This document shows, one piece after another, positions 1 to 6,388 of a stretch of 9,803 nucleotides of DNA. The DNA lies in assembly GCA_902793515.1 (NCBI GenBank), contig CADBDO010000022.1, forward strand, positions 1 through 9,803. Direction: 5' to 3'. Within the stretch, counting starts at the first letter, position 1; each line of letters opens with the position of its first letter. Under the pieces are notes generated by a model. It ran no database searches and had not been told where the DNA came from. It was given only the letters and a program-made list of their open reading frames with translations. The stretch is from an uncultured Erysipelotrichaceae bacterium (lineage in GTDB: Bacteria; Bacillota_I; Bacilli_A; RFN20; CAG-826). Both the position numbers and the translations under genes were made by a program.

Positions 1-85
1 GAATGTCGCTAATTAAATACTGATATGTTTTTGAAACCCTGAAAATACTTTCATAAACCACCGATTTTCAGTGTGTTTTTGAAAG

Positions 86-110
86 AAAAAAGCCCCCGTT
101 TTCAGGGGGC
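86..110 (-). terminator. Rho-independent terminator of the M3 peptidase operon
   Basis: A 6-bp G/C stem (GCCCCC at 92-97 pairing with GGGGGC at 105-110) closes a 7-nt loop. On the minus strand it is followed by six T residues (91 down to 86). It begins 6 nt past the peptidase stop codon, so it ends the RQC-like/peptidase transcript. Confidence 0.9.
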
Positions 111-116
111 GTTTTC

Positions 117-1832
117 TTAGAAGTTTTCTGGGTGATAATCGCGGAGAACCTTCTCAAGAGGCTTGATTGTCTTGGCGAGGACTCCCTCATCGAATGGAAC
201 CTCAAGTCCAACCTTCTTCACAAGCTCACAGAAGGTGTATTTGCCACCGAGCTTGCAGAGCTTGATGTACTTCTTCCACGCATTATCGTGTGAACGTCTA
301 TCCTTATTGAAGAACTGGAACGCGCATACCTGTGCGAGGGTGTAGTCGATGTAGTAGAAAGGCATCTCGAAGATGTGGAGTTGGGTGAGCCAACGGTGAC
401 CGGTGTAGAGATATTCGCAGTTTCTCTCCGCTTCAACCTTCCATGGGGTGTATTTCTCTTCGATCTTGTGCCACTGCTCATCTCTTTCCGCTGGTGTGGC
501 CTCTGGATGGGCGTAGACCCAATGCTGGAACTCATCGACGGAGACGCCGTATGGGAGGAAGCAGATGGAATCGGCAAGATGGACATAACGGTATTTGTCA
601 GGCTCATCGAAGAAGAGATCCATGTATGGTTCTGCGAAGAATTCCATCGACATGGAATGGATCTCACAGGATTCAGCGGTTGGTGAACGGTAAGCAGGAA
701 CCTTGATATCCGCGGATTCAAAGGCCTGGAAGGAATGGCCGAACTCATGGGTAAGGACATCGACGTCACCGGCGGTGCCGTTGAAGTTAGAGAAGATGAT
801 TGGGGTTCTCTGGATTGGGAAGTAGGTCATGTAACCACCGCTTTGTTTGCCAGGTTTGGCATCGAGGAAGAGGAGGTTATGGTCGTTCATGTAACGGAAG
901 TACTTGGAGGTGTCTTCGGACATCTGGTCGTACATCTTGATCGCGGCGTTCACCTTGTCTTCGGTGGTTCCTTTTGGAGTTGGGTTGCCGTTAGGGAACA
1001 TGAGGTTGAGATCATAGATCTCAGGATTTCTGATTCCTAAGCGGGCGATTTGTTTTCTCACGATCTTGGCGGCAAGAGGAGTGACGACGTCGTGGATTTG
1101 CTCGCGGTAAGCGGCGACCATAAGAGGGTTATAGTCATAACGGTTCATCATGATGTAGCCAAGTTCGGTGTAGGACTTGTATCCCATCTTCTTGGCCATC
1201 TCAGTACGGACTTTGACGAGCTTATCGAAGATATCCTCAAGTTCATCTTTCTTTTCGTTAAGGCCGCTATAGTAGACTTCTGCGGCTTCTTTTCTCGTCT
1301 CACGGTCGAGATCTTGGAGGAACTTGCCCATCTGAGGCATGTTGTATTTCTCTCCGCGGAACTCGAAGGTGATCGCAGCCGTGACAGCCTGATACTTCAT
1401 GACGAGCTCAGACTCTTCTTGCTTAAGGGAGACAACGGATTCGTCGCTCTTCTTGATTTCGTACTGGTACATCTTGGTGAGAAGCTTGCCTAATTTGCTC
1501 TCAAGGTACTCAAGATATGGGGAAGCGAGATAGGCCTTTGAGAACTTCTGGGTCTCAAGCTCAAGGATTGGAAGAGAGTTGTTGATCTTCTTCATGGCCT
1601 TCTCGTATTTCTTGTTGGTCGTCTCAAGAGTGAAAAGGACGGAGACATGGGTGATCTTGTCTTCGACGCTTTCGAGGAGACGGGTGTATTTCTTCCAAAG
1701 CTTCAACGCTTCTTCTTTGGTTGGGGTTTTTTCGAATAATTCAGCGAAGCCCTTTAGGCGGGCGCATACGTTATCGAAGTTAGGCACTTGGAATGGCCAT
1801 TCTTCGAATTTCTTATCAGTCATCTTTTTCAT
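117..1832 (-). CDS. M3-family zinc oligoendopeptidase (Pz-peptidase/PepF-like)
   Basis: A 571-aa cytosolic metallopeptidase that would cut short peptides in the course of peptide recycling. The zinc motif HEFGH sits at residues 362-366 inside the family signature DVLTHEFGHSFQAFES. The downstream stretch CEIHSMSMEFF (389-399) supplies E390 as the probable third zinc ligand. The region before residue 200 is helical and charged, as is normal for M3 enzymes, and there is no signal peptide. Length and the CEIHSMSMEFF block fit the shorter Pz-peptidase-like branch better than classical PepF of about 600 aa, so no symbol is given. The ATG at 1832 is preferred over the ATG at 1823 because GGAGG (1843-1847) lies 10 nt before it. 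The gene starts 2 nt after the stop of the RQC-like gene, and its SD lies inside that gene, so the two are probably translationally coupled. Confidence 0.93.
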   Translation of the reverse strand: MKKMTDKKFEEWPFQVPNFDNVCARLKGFAELFEKTPTKEEALKLWKKYTRLLESVEDKITHVSVLFTLETTNKKYEKAMKKINNSLPILELETQKFSKAYLASPYLEYLESKLGKLLTKMYQYEIKKSDESVVSLKQEESELVMKYQAVTAAITFEFRGEKYNMPQMGKFLQDLDRETRKEAAEVYYSGLNEKKDELEDIFDKLVKVRTEMAKKMGYKSYTELGYIMMNRYDYNPLMVAAYREQIHDVVTPLAAKIVRKQIARLGIRNPEIYDLNLMFPNGNPTPKGTTEDKVNAAIKMYDQMSEDTSKYFRYMNDHNLLFLDAKPGKQSGGYMTYFPIQRTPIIFSNFNGTAGDVDVLTHEFGHSFQAFESADIKVPAYRSPTAESCEIHSMSMEFFAEPYMDLFFDEPDKYRYVHLADSICFLPYGVSVDEFQHWVYAHPEATPAERDEQWHKIEEKYTPWKVEAERNCEYLYTGHRWLTQLHIFEMPFYYIDYTLAQVCAFQFFNKDRRSHDNAWKKYIKLCKLGGKYTFCELVKKVGLEVPFDEGVLAKTIKPLEKVLRDYHPENF

Positions 1833-1834
1833 GT

Positions 1835-2182
1835 TTATCTATCCTCCGTCTTAAATCTAATGTTTTTGCTCTCTGGCATCTTGAAGTCTTTCTTCTCTAG
1901 TGGGCGAAGATTAAGTTCGTCGCACATCGAGGTCAGGGAGATGAACGAATCTCTGGTTTCAAGGTAGCCATTGTTCGTAAGGTAATTGATGCGGCCTTTG
2001 GTCCTTCTTCCCGTATATGAAGGGAAGTATCCGAAAGCGCTGGAATTGACGTACTTGATGGTCTCGAAATCGATGATGCCTTTGAGGATCTTCGCAAGGC
2101 CTTCCGCGGTCACTTCCACACCTTCAAGATCAAGGGTCTTGAGGGCACGCAGTATGTTTACGTAGCAAAGAGCAAGTTTCAT
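1835..2182 (-). CDS. Small RQC-like winged-helix protein, function unknown
   Basis: A 115-aa soluble protein that is first in a two-gene operon with the M3 peptidase. Residues about 8-75 follow the pattern of the RecQ C-terminal (RQC) winged helix: an initial helix (NILRALKTL), a helix ending in LAKILKGI, a spaced segment with SSAFGYFPSYTGR in the place of the RQC 'GL.sTYG.gk' segment, then a recognition-type helix ending INYLTNNGYLE, matching the RQC ending 'L...GYL'. This assignment is by eye and is an inference. There is no helicase, zinc or HRDC domain, so it would be a free-standing minor RQC domain that could bind DNA or act as a partner subunit. The tail after residue 85 is basic. The start is the only upstream ATG, an in-frame stop lies 39 nt before it, and no Shine-Dalgarno precedes it. 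Confidence 0.8.
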   Translation of the reverse strand: MKLALCYVNILRALKTLDLEGVEVTAEGLAKILKGIIDFETIKYVNSSAFGYFPSYTGRRTKGRINYLTNNGYLETRDSFISLTSMCDELNLRPLEKKDFKMPESKNIRFKTEDR

Positions 2183-2191
2183 AACGCGGTT

Positions 2192-2220
2192 ATTATAGCG
2201 GATTATATTAATCCCGTCTT
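2192..2220 (-). promoter_or_regulatory. Candidate promoter for the RQC-like/peptidase operon
   Basis: On the minus strand a perfect TATAAT occupies 2197-2192, with AAGACG at 2220-2215 as a poor -35 at 17-bp spacing. A second perfect TATAAT lies 10 bp further upstream at 2207-2202. With the proximal box, transcription would start about 3 nt before the ATG at 2182; with the distal box, about 13 nt before it. Either way no ribosome binding site is included. The -10 is convincing and the -35 is not. Confidence 0.5.
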
Positions 2221-2230
2221 ACCACTTTGC

Positions 2231-2258
2231 TTGTACGGAAGAAAAAAATGGCTACAAT
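2231..2258 (+). promoter_or_regulatory. Candidate promoter for nfu
   Basis: TTGTAC (2231-2236) and TACAAT (2253-2258, 5 of 6 to consensus) are separated by 16 bp. Transcription would start near 2265, about 5 nt before the ATG at 2270, giving a nearly leaderless mRNA. The -10 box lies within the loop of an inverted repeat at 2235-2268. The only alternative boxes are further upstream and weaker. Confidence 0.5.
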
Positions 2259-2268
2259 ATTCTTCCGT
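2235..2268. repeat. 9-bp inverted repeat bracketing the nfu -10 box
   Basis: ACGGAAGAA at 2235-2243 is the exact reverse complement of TTCTTCCGT at 2260-2268, with 16 nt between. The loop holds TACAAT, and the right arm ends one base before the nfu start codon. In DNA it resembles a spaced operator with arm centres 25 bp apart. If transcribed from further upstream it could fold as an mRNA hairpin against the start codon. Confidence 0.6.
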
Positions 2269-2269
2269 T

Positions 2270-2587
2270 ATGGAAGAGATTGAGAAGCAAATCGAAACGG
2301 TCCTAGGCAAAATCCGCCCATTCCTCCAAAGAGAAGGAGGCAACGTCGAGTACGTTGGTTTCAAGGACGGAGTCGTCTACGTCAACATGGTTGGCGCTTG
2401 CGAAGGATGTGCCTATGCCGATGCCGATATCTCCCAAGGCATTGAGACCATCCTCGTTGAGGAAGTCCCAGGCGTCATCAGATGCGAAGGCGCAATGAGC
2501 GCTCCGCTTGATGTCCTTGACCCATATCTCAAGCGCAAAGAAGAGCAATACAAAAAGCTCGACGAAGAAAAGACAGAAGAAAAATAA
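2270..2587 (+). CDS. NifU C-terminal-domain Fe-S cluster scaffold/carrier (Nfu type)
   Basis: A 105-aa single-domain protein that would carry and hand over Fe-S clusters in the cytosol. Residues 1-75 form the Nfu fold, with the cluster-binding CxxC at C44-E-G-C47 inside VGACEGCAYADADISQGIE. The usual ordering (a hydrophobic strand GVVYVNMVGAC, then a helix ISQGIETIL, then EVPGV) is kept. Residues 85-105 form a highly charged Lys/Glu tail with no known role. The ATG at 2270 is chosen because the family begins here. An upstream in-frame TTG at 2231 would add 13 residues that overlap the promoter. No Shine-Dalgarno precedes the ATG. It is a monocistronic gene facing away from the RQC-like gene and convergent with the CysQ-like gene. 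No iscU or sufU partner is present in the window. Confidence 0.93.
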   Translation: MEEIEKQIETVLGKIRPFLQREGGNVEYVGFKDGVVYVNMVGACEGCAYADADISQGIETILVEEVPGVIRCEGAMSAPLDVLDPYLKRKEEQYKKLDEEKTEEK

Positions 2588-2612
2588 AAAGCTGGAAATC
2601 CCAGCTTTTTTT
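2586..2612. terminator. Bidirectional terminator between nfu and the CysQ-like gene
   Basis: GCTGG (2591-2595) pairs with CCAGC (2601-2605) around a 5-nt loop. The stem is extended by AAAAA (2586-2590) against TTTTT (2606-2610). Each strand has a T run after the hairpin, so it can stop nfu from the left and the phosphatase transcript from the right. The arm begins directly in the nfu stop codon. Confidence 0.9.
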
Positions 2613-2641
2613 CATAAAATCCTTGGCAAAACGCGCTTATT

Positions 2642-3433
2642 TTACAAAAGAGCGTTCCTCATGTCATTGACCACGACATAGCCATCTCGGTTATAAACGT
2701 CTTCCCTGTTGTGGGTGTATTTTTCGAGATGGATATTGGTGAAATGGCCGCCGGCCTCTTCAAGGAGGATCTCCCCTGCTGCCGTATCCCATTCTTTGGT
2801 GGCGACGCTATAGCGAACAGCGACATCAGCTTCACCTTCCGCGATGCGGCAGAACTTGGTGGCAGCACCGCATGGAGTGACTGATTCGAAGCACTCCTTG
2901 TGTCTGGCGATCTGCTCTTTTTCCTTATCTATAAGATGGCTGATGGAGATGAGGGCGCGAAGGTTCTTTCCGACTCTATTTGAGACATGGATGCGAAGTG
3001 GATTTTTGTCTCTTTCTTCTTTCCAGGCGCCACCGCCTTTTGTGGCGAAGTAGGTGGTTTTCTCGAGTGGGATATTAATGACCCCTGCCACAATCTCGTG
3101 TTTGTAGCATAAGGCGATGTTCGTGCTGAAACCGCCGGTCTTGTTCACGAACTCAACCGTCCCATCGACTGGATCGATGATGAAGAGGAGGTCCTTATGG
3201 AGCCTTTCTTTGGTATCGACGCTTTCTTCGGTGAGGAAGGCGTAATCAGGGAATTTGCTTTGCAGATAATCTTTGATTATTTTGTCCGCGGACTTATCCG
3301 CTTCGGTGACTGGAGAGTCATCGGATTTGGTTTCCACTTTGAAAGAAGAATGATAGATTTCGAGAATCTTTGTCTCCGCTAGGAGGGCGGCTTTCTTCAT
3401 TTCTTCGAGTTCTTTTTCCCACATACCAAACAT
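2642..3433 (-). CDS. cysQ: Inositol-monophosphatase family enzyme, probably 3'(2'),5'-bisphosphate nucleotidase (CysQ-like)
   Basis: A 263-aa Mg2+-dependent phosphatase. Metal-site motifs are all present: TEADKSAD (43-50), TEES with E69/E70, DPVDGT (87-92, D87 and D90), and EWDTAAG (214-220, D216). DPVDGTVEFV followed by GGFSTNIAL and the EWDTAAG form resemble CysQ, which removes 3'-phosphate from PAP to give AMP, more than IMPase proper. Substrate choice cannot be proved from sequence, and no sulfate-assimilation gene is nearby. Two start codons are possible: 3433 (4 nt after GGGAG, rather close) and 3424 (13 nt, rather far, giving MWEKELEE...); 3433 is kept. No clear promoter lies between it and the hairpin at 3452-3476, so it may depend partly on read-through from the small membrane-protein gene. 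Confidence 0.9.
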   Translation of the reverse strand: MFGMWEKELEEMKKAALLAETKILEIYHSSFKVETKSDDSPVTEADKSADKIIKDYLQSKFPDYAFLTEESVDTKERLHKDLLFIIDPVDGTVEFVNKTGGFSTNIALCYKHEIVAGVINIPLEKTTYFATKGGGAWKEERDKNPLRIHVSNRVGKNLRALISISHLIDKEKEQIARHKECFESVTPCGAATKFCRIAEGEADVAVRYSVATKEWDTAAGEILLEEAGGHFTNIHLEKYTHNREDVYNRDGYVVVNDMRNALL

Positions 3434-3451
3434 TATACTCCCTTAGATAAG

Positions 3452-3476
3452 AAAAAAGCCTCCACGAGGGAGGCTT
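3452..3476 (-). terminator. Terminator or attenuator between the small membrane protein and cysQ
   Basis: AAGCCTCC (3456-3463) pairs with GGAGGCTT (3469-3476) over a 5-nt loop. On the minus strand it is followed by a run of six T (3457-3452). It sits 16 nt past the small membrane-protein stop and only 18 nt before the cysQ start, so it could set the ratio between the two genes. Confidence 0.85.
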
Positions 3477-3492
3477 AATTCCAAATTTTGGA

Positions 3493-3729
3493 CTAGTCTT
3501 TGAACCAGAATGGGCGGCCACTGAGAAGGACGCAAATGATGTCAAGAAGCCACATGATCGCAGCACCTGGGATAATGGTGAGGATGCCGAGGATGATCAT
3601 GACGATGTTGCCAGACTTGATACCTTTGCAAAGTTTCCAGATAGACCAGATGATGTCTAAAACAGGAATGCAAAGAATAAGCTTGACGATGAAAGGAAGC
3701 TTCTCCATCGCTTTGATGAAGTCATTCAT
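3493..3729 (-). CDS. Small two-helix membrane protein of unknown function
   Basis: A 78-aa protein not assigned to any family. A short amphipathic N-terminus (MNDFIKAMEKLP) is followed by membrane segment 1 (about 12-34), a short polar turn (KGIKSGN, 35-41), membrane segment 2 (about 42-69, with a Pro-Gly kink at 54-55), and a short tail RPFWFKD. Both helices contain the same LDII motif (24-27 and 62-65), each followed by hydrophobic residues, placing an acidic residue within each helix. The turn is positively charged, so both ends probably face outward with the turn inside, though this is weak. The ATG at 3729 is used because GGAGG (3741-3745) lies 11 nt upstream. An earlier in-frame TTG at 3747 would overlap this SD and is rejected. 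The gene is flanked by terminators on both sides (3792-3821 and 3452-3476), and I found no clear promoter for it. Confidence 0.8.
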   Translation of the reverse strand: MNDFIKAMEKLPFIVKLILCIPVLDIIWSIWKLCKGIKSGNIVMIILGILTIIPGAAIMWLLDIICVLLSGRPFWFKD

Positions 3730-3791
3730 GCTATGTATTACCTCCAAAAAAAGTTTACACTCTTCTCAAATTTTCTACTAGAGAAAAAATG

Positions 3792-3821
3792 AAAAAAGCT
3801 GGACCAATTTCTGGACCAGCT
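3792..3821 (-). terminator. Terminator of the ychF-ispF-argS-rpoE operon
   Basis: AGCTGG (3797-3802) pairs with CCAGCT (3816-3821). The stem continues after an A-A mismatch with CC/GG and closes a 7-nt loop. Six T follow on the minus strand (3797-3792). The octamer CTGGACCA occurs twice as a direct repeat inside it (3799-3806 and 3811-3818). It starts 19 nt past the rpoE stop. Confidence 0.9.
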
Positions 3822-3840
3822 GTTTTTGTCGGATAAATGG

Positions 3841-4260
3841 TTATTCGTTGATGCCGAAGGACTCGAGGGAAGCAGCGGAACCGCTATTCTCCTCTTCTTC
3901 GTTTCCTTCGCCTTCTTCGCCTTCTTCAGAAGTCTGTTCAGTGATCTCTTCGCCATCGTTCTCCTCTGGGTCGATAGCGGCTTCTTCAGCTTCAGCCTGA
4001 TCATAAAGATCAGCAGCGGAGATGTGGACCTTATCGTAGGTGTGGCGGGAACGGAGATCCCAGACGTTGCCATCAAGGGTAACGAAACGGCCATCGAGGG
4101 TGAGGTCGGTATATAAGGCGCCGATATGGGCGGCTTTCTCTTCTTCGGTCATCTCAAGGTCAGTGGCAACTAAACCATAGAGTTCGGCAAATGGAAGGGA
4201 GCGGGAGGCGGTAGTAAGTTCGTCATAGGCGCAATCGCGCATGCTTTTGTTTTTCTTCAT
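3841..4260 (-). CDS. rpoE: RNA polymerase delta subunit
   Basis: A 139-aa Firmicutes-specific RNA polymerase accessory subunit. In the family it speeds polymerase recycling, displaces nucleic acid, and sharpens the response to initiating NTP levels. The N-terminal HARE-HTH-like domain (about 1-80) ends in the diagnostic block IGALYTDLTLDGRFVTLDGNVWDLR (46-70), close to the canonical YTDLN.DGRF..LG.N.W.LR. Residues 88-139 form the expected disordered acidic tail, with about 21 Asp/Glu among 52 residues and no Lys or Arg after K77. The tail is shorter than that of the Bacillus subtilis protein (173 aa in total). The start at 4260 has AAGGAG eight nt upstream. It is the last gene of the operon, 16 nt after argS. 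Adjacency of argS and rpoE is familiar in Bacilli. Confidence 0.95.
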   Translation of the reverse strand: MKKNKSMRDCAYDELTTASRSLPFAELYGLVATDLEMTEEEKAAHIGALYTDLTLDGRFVTLDGNVWDLRSRHTYDKVHISAADLYDQAEAEEAAIDPEENDGEEITEQTSEEGEEGEGNEEEENSGSAASLESFGINE

Positions 4261-4276
4261 CTTTGTTTCTCCTTAA

Positions 4277-5905
4277 TTACATTTTATCAGGGGCGCTGAC
4301 ACCCAAGAGAGCAAGGGCATTTCTTATGACAATGCGGCAAGCCTTGATGAGGGATAACCTCGAGGCGGTGCTTACCTTGTCATCGCGATCGATGATCTTC
4401 GTCGCGGCATAGTATTCATGAATCAGCTGAGCCAATTTCTGAATGTAGTTGGCAACCTTATAAGGTGCTCTAGCGTTCGCCGCAGCCTCTATCATACTAG
4501 GAAATTGGGCGAGTTGCTTCAAAATATCACCTTCTTTGGCACTTGCCAAGACTGGAGACACCGAATCATCAATCATGTCTTTTCCCATTTCGAGGAGCGA
4601 AGTGCAGCGCGCATGGGCGTATTGGGCATAATAGACTGGATTGTCTTTGCTGTGGCTGGTGGCCAAGTTAAGGTCGAAGTCGAGATGGGTGTCGCCGTTT
4701 CTTTCAGCGAAGAAATACCTTACGGCATCCTTGCCGACCTCAGCGACGAGTTCCCTATGGGTGATGGCTTTGCCAGTACGCTTGGACATCTTGACCTCTT
4801 CCCCGTCTTTGTAGACACGGACGATCTGGTAGATGTCGGCTTCATAGGCGTCTGGTGAGTAGCCTTTCATCATGAGTGCGCTCTTCATACGGTTGATATA
4901 ACCGAAGTGGTCAGCGCCAAGCATGACGATGAGCTGATCGAAGCCGCGGTTCATCTTCTCGTAGTGGTAGCAAACGTCTGGTAAGAAGTATGTGTAGCAG
5001 CCATCCTTCTTGATGATTGGACGGTCCTTGTCATCAAGGAAGTCACTGGTTCTAAGATATGTGGCTCCTTCGCTTTCGTAGACATATCCTTTTTCCTTAA
5101 GGAAAGCGATTGTGTCAGGAATGGTTGAGCCAGCGCGGATATCGGATTCTTTGCTGATCTTGTCGAAATGAACTCCGAAGTCATTAAGGTCCTTCATGAT
5201 CTTGCCAAGCTCGACTTCGATGCCGTGCTCGATGAAGAAGTCATGGGATTCTTTGGTGTCCTTCAACCATTTGTCGCCATACTGCTCTTTGATGCCTTCG
5301 GCGATCTTGATGAGGTCTACGCCATGGTAGTCATCATCACCAAGGTCAAGAGGCTCACCGAAGAGCTCATGATAACGTGCTCTCACGGAGTGGCCAAGGT
5401 GCTCGACTTGGTTGCCGCAGTTGTTGAGATAGTATTCACGGGTAACTTCGTATCCGGCTTTGGCGAGGATGTTGCAGACGCTGTCGCCAAGAGCGGCGCC
5501 CCTGGTGTGGCCTAAGTGGAGGTCACCGGTTGGGTTGGCGCTGACGAACTCAACGTCGATTTTCTGATTCTTGTTCTTGCCATCTCCGAAATGGTCACCC
5601 TGCTCAAGGATGGTTTTGACGACGGAGGAAAGGGATTCCTTCTTGAGGAAGAAATTGATGAATCCAGGACCGGCGATTTCGATGTGATCGACTAGTTCGC
5701 TCGAGATGCTCGATTTGATCTCTTCGGCAAGTTCGAGTGGCTTTTTGCCAAGGATTTTTGAATATTTGAGGGCGGAATTGCAGGCATAATCGCCATGGGC
5801 TAAGTCTTTGCTAGGGGTAACGATGACTTCGTTAGCGGAGCAAGAGGCACCGAGCTTATTGAGAGCTTCGGCGATTATGGCTTTCAGTTGTTCTTCGTTG
5901 GTCAT
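4277..5905 (-). CDS. argS: Arginyl-tRNA synthetase
   Basis: A 542-aa class I synthetase that charges tRNA-Arg. An N-terminal Add-1-type domain (about 1-90, ending in the family phrase GPGFINFFL at 79-87) precedes the Rossmann catalytic core. The core carries the HIGH motif as HLGH (130-133), in the context VEFVSANPTGDLHLGHTRG, and the KMSKR motif (372-376). The C-terminal alpha-helical DALR anticodon domain (about 425-542) starts at YYAQYAHARC and ends in the usual ALLGVSAPDKM. The length is normal. The start at 5905 has AAGGAG six nt upstream, and that SD overlaps the ispF stop codon (3-nt gap), implying translational coupling. It belongs to the ychF-ispF-argS-rpoE operon. Confidence 0.97.
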   Translation of the reverse strand: MTNEEQLKAIIAEALNKLGASCSANEVIVTPSKDLAHGDYACNSALKYSKILGKKPLELAEEIKSSISSELVDHIEIAGPGFINFFLKKESLSSVVKTILEQGDHFGDGKNKNQKIDVEFVSANPTGDLHLGHTRGAALGDSVCNILAKAGYEVTREYYLNNCGNQVEHLGHSVRARYHELFGEPLDLGDDDYHGVDLIKIAEGIKEQYGDKWLKDTKESHDFFIEHGIEVELGKIMKDLNDFGVHFDKISKESDIRAGSTIPDTIAFLKEKGYVYESEGATYLRTSDFLDDKDRPIIKKDGCYTYFLPDVCYHYEKMNRGFDQLIVMLGADHFGYINRMKSALMMKGYSPDAYEADIYQIVRVYKDGEEVKMSKRTGKAITHRELVAEVGKDAVRYFFAERNGDTHLDFDLNLATSHSKDNPVYYAQYAHARCTSLLEMGKDMIDDSVSPVLASAKEGDILKQLAQFPSMIEAAANARAPYKVANYIQKLAQLIHEYYAATKIIDRDDKVSTASRLSLIKACRIVIRNALALLGVSAPDKM

Positions 5906-5908
5906 TGT

Positions 5909-6388
5909 TCACTCCTTTTCGATGAGGGCGATGGCGGTAGCCCTGATGGCTTTGCCTTCCCCTACTGCGTCAAAGCCTTCGTTGGTCATGGCTTTGAGGG
6001 AAACGTTCTCGATGTTGGTCTCAAGAAGTTCCGCGATGTTCTTTCTCATCTCGTCGAGGTACTTCATGAGGTGAGGTTTCTCAGCGGCGATAGAGATATC
6101 GACGTTTCCGATTTTGTATCCTTTGTCTTTGACAAGGGAGAAGCACTTCTTGACGATGATCGAGGAATCGAGGTCGTCATATCGAGGGTCATTCGTTGGG
6201 AAGAGCTGGCCGATGTCACCGCCGGCGATCGCACCTAGAAGCGCATCGCTTAGCGCGTGATAGACGACGTCCGCATCACTATGTCCGAGAAGACCTTTCT
6301 CAAAGGGAATGGTCACTCCACCAAGGATGAGTTTGCGTCCTTCGACGAGAGCGTGTATGTCTTCTCCATGTCCGATTCTGTAGCTCAT
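5909..6388 (-). CDS. ispF: 2-C-methyl-D-erythritol 2,4-cyclodiphosphate synthase
   Basis: A 159-aa enzyme of the MEP isoprenoid pathway that cyclises CDP-methylerythritol phosphate to MEcPP with loss of CMP. It works as a homotrimer. The zinc ligands D10, H12 and H44 lie in RIGHGEDIH (4-12) and LLGHSDADVVYHALSDALLGA (33-54), followed by GGDIGQLFP (57-65). The CMP-contacting segment reads KAMTNE (132-137), keeping T135 and E137. The next loop is unusual: G-E144-G-K146-A-I where most family members have G-R-x-E-G-I. It starts with an ATGA overlap with the ychF stop and has no SD of its own, so it relies on coupling. No other MEP gene (dxs, dxr, ispD, ispE, ispG, ispH) is in the window. Confidence 0.95.
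   Translation of the reverse strand: MSYRIGHGEDIHALVEGRKLILGGVTIPFEKGLLGHSDADVVYHALSDALLGAIAGGDIGQLFPTNDPRYDDLDSSIIVKKCFSLVKDKGYKIGNVDISIAAEKPHLMKYLDEMRKNIAELLETNIENVSLKAMTNEGFDAVGEGKAIRATAIALIEKE

Noticed and set aside
26..84. Two copies of TGTTTTTGAAA (26-36 and 74-84) and an 8-bp inverted repeat (39-46 / 64-71) left of the peptidase terminator
   Set aside because: Only two copies of an A/T-rich word; no gene or promoter in the visible part explains them, and the adjacent gene is outside the window. Chance is adequate.
218..769. 183-aa minus-strand frame overlapping the M3 peptidase in another frame
   Set aside because: The low-complexity Ser/Thr/Arg composition is typical of a frame-shifted reading of the real gene.
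1050..1493. 147-aa open frame on the plus strand inside the M3 peptidase gene
   Set aside because: It is antisense to a well-supported gene, has no SD and no family resemblance, and reflects the codon bias of the opposite strand.
2231..2269. N-terminal extension of nfu from a TTG at 2231
   Set aside because: It would place the promoter inside the coding region, has no SD, and the extra residues do not belong to the family domain.
3730..3747. TTG start of the small membrane protein at 3747
   Set aside because: The TTG overlaps the GGAGG that serves the ATG at 3729.
3826..4116. 96-aa plus-strand frame opposite rpoE rich in Phe and Ser
   Set aside because: It is the mirror of the acidic GAA/GAG tail of the delta subunit and begins next to that operon's terminator.
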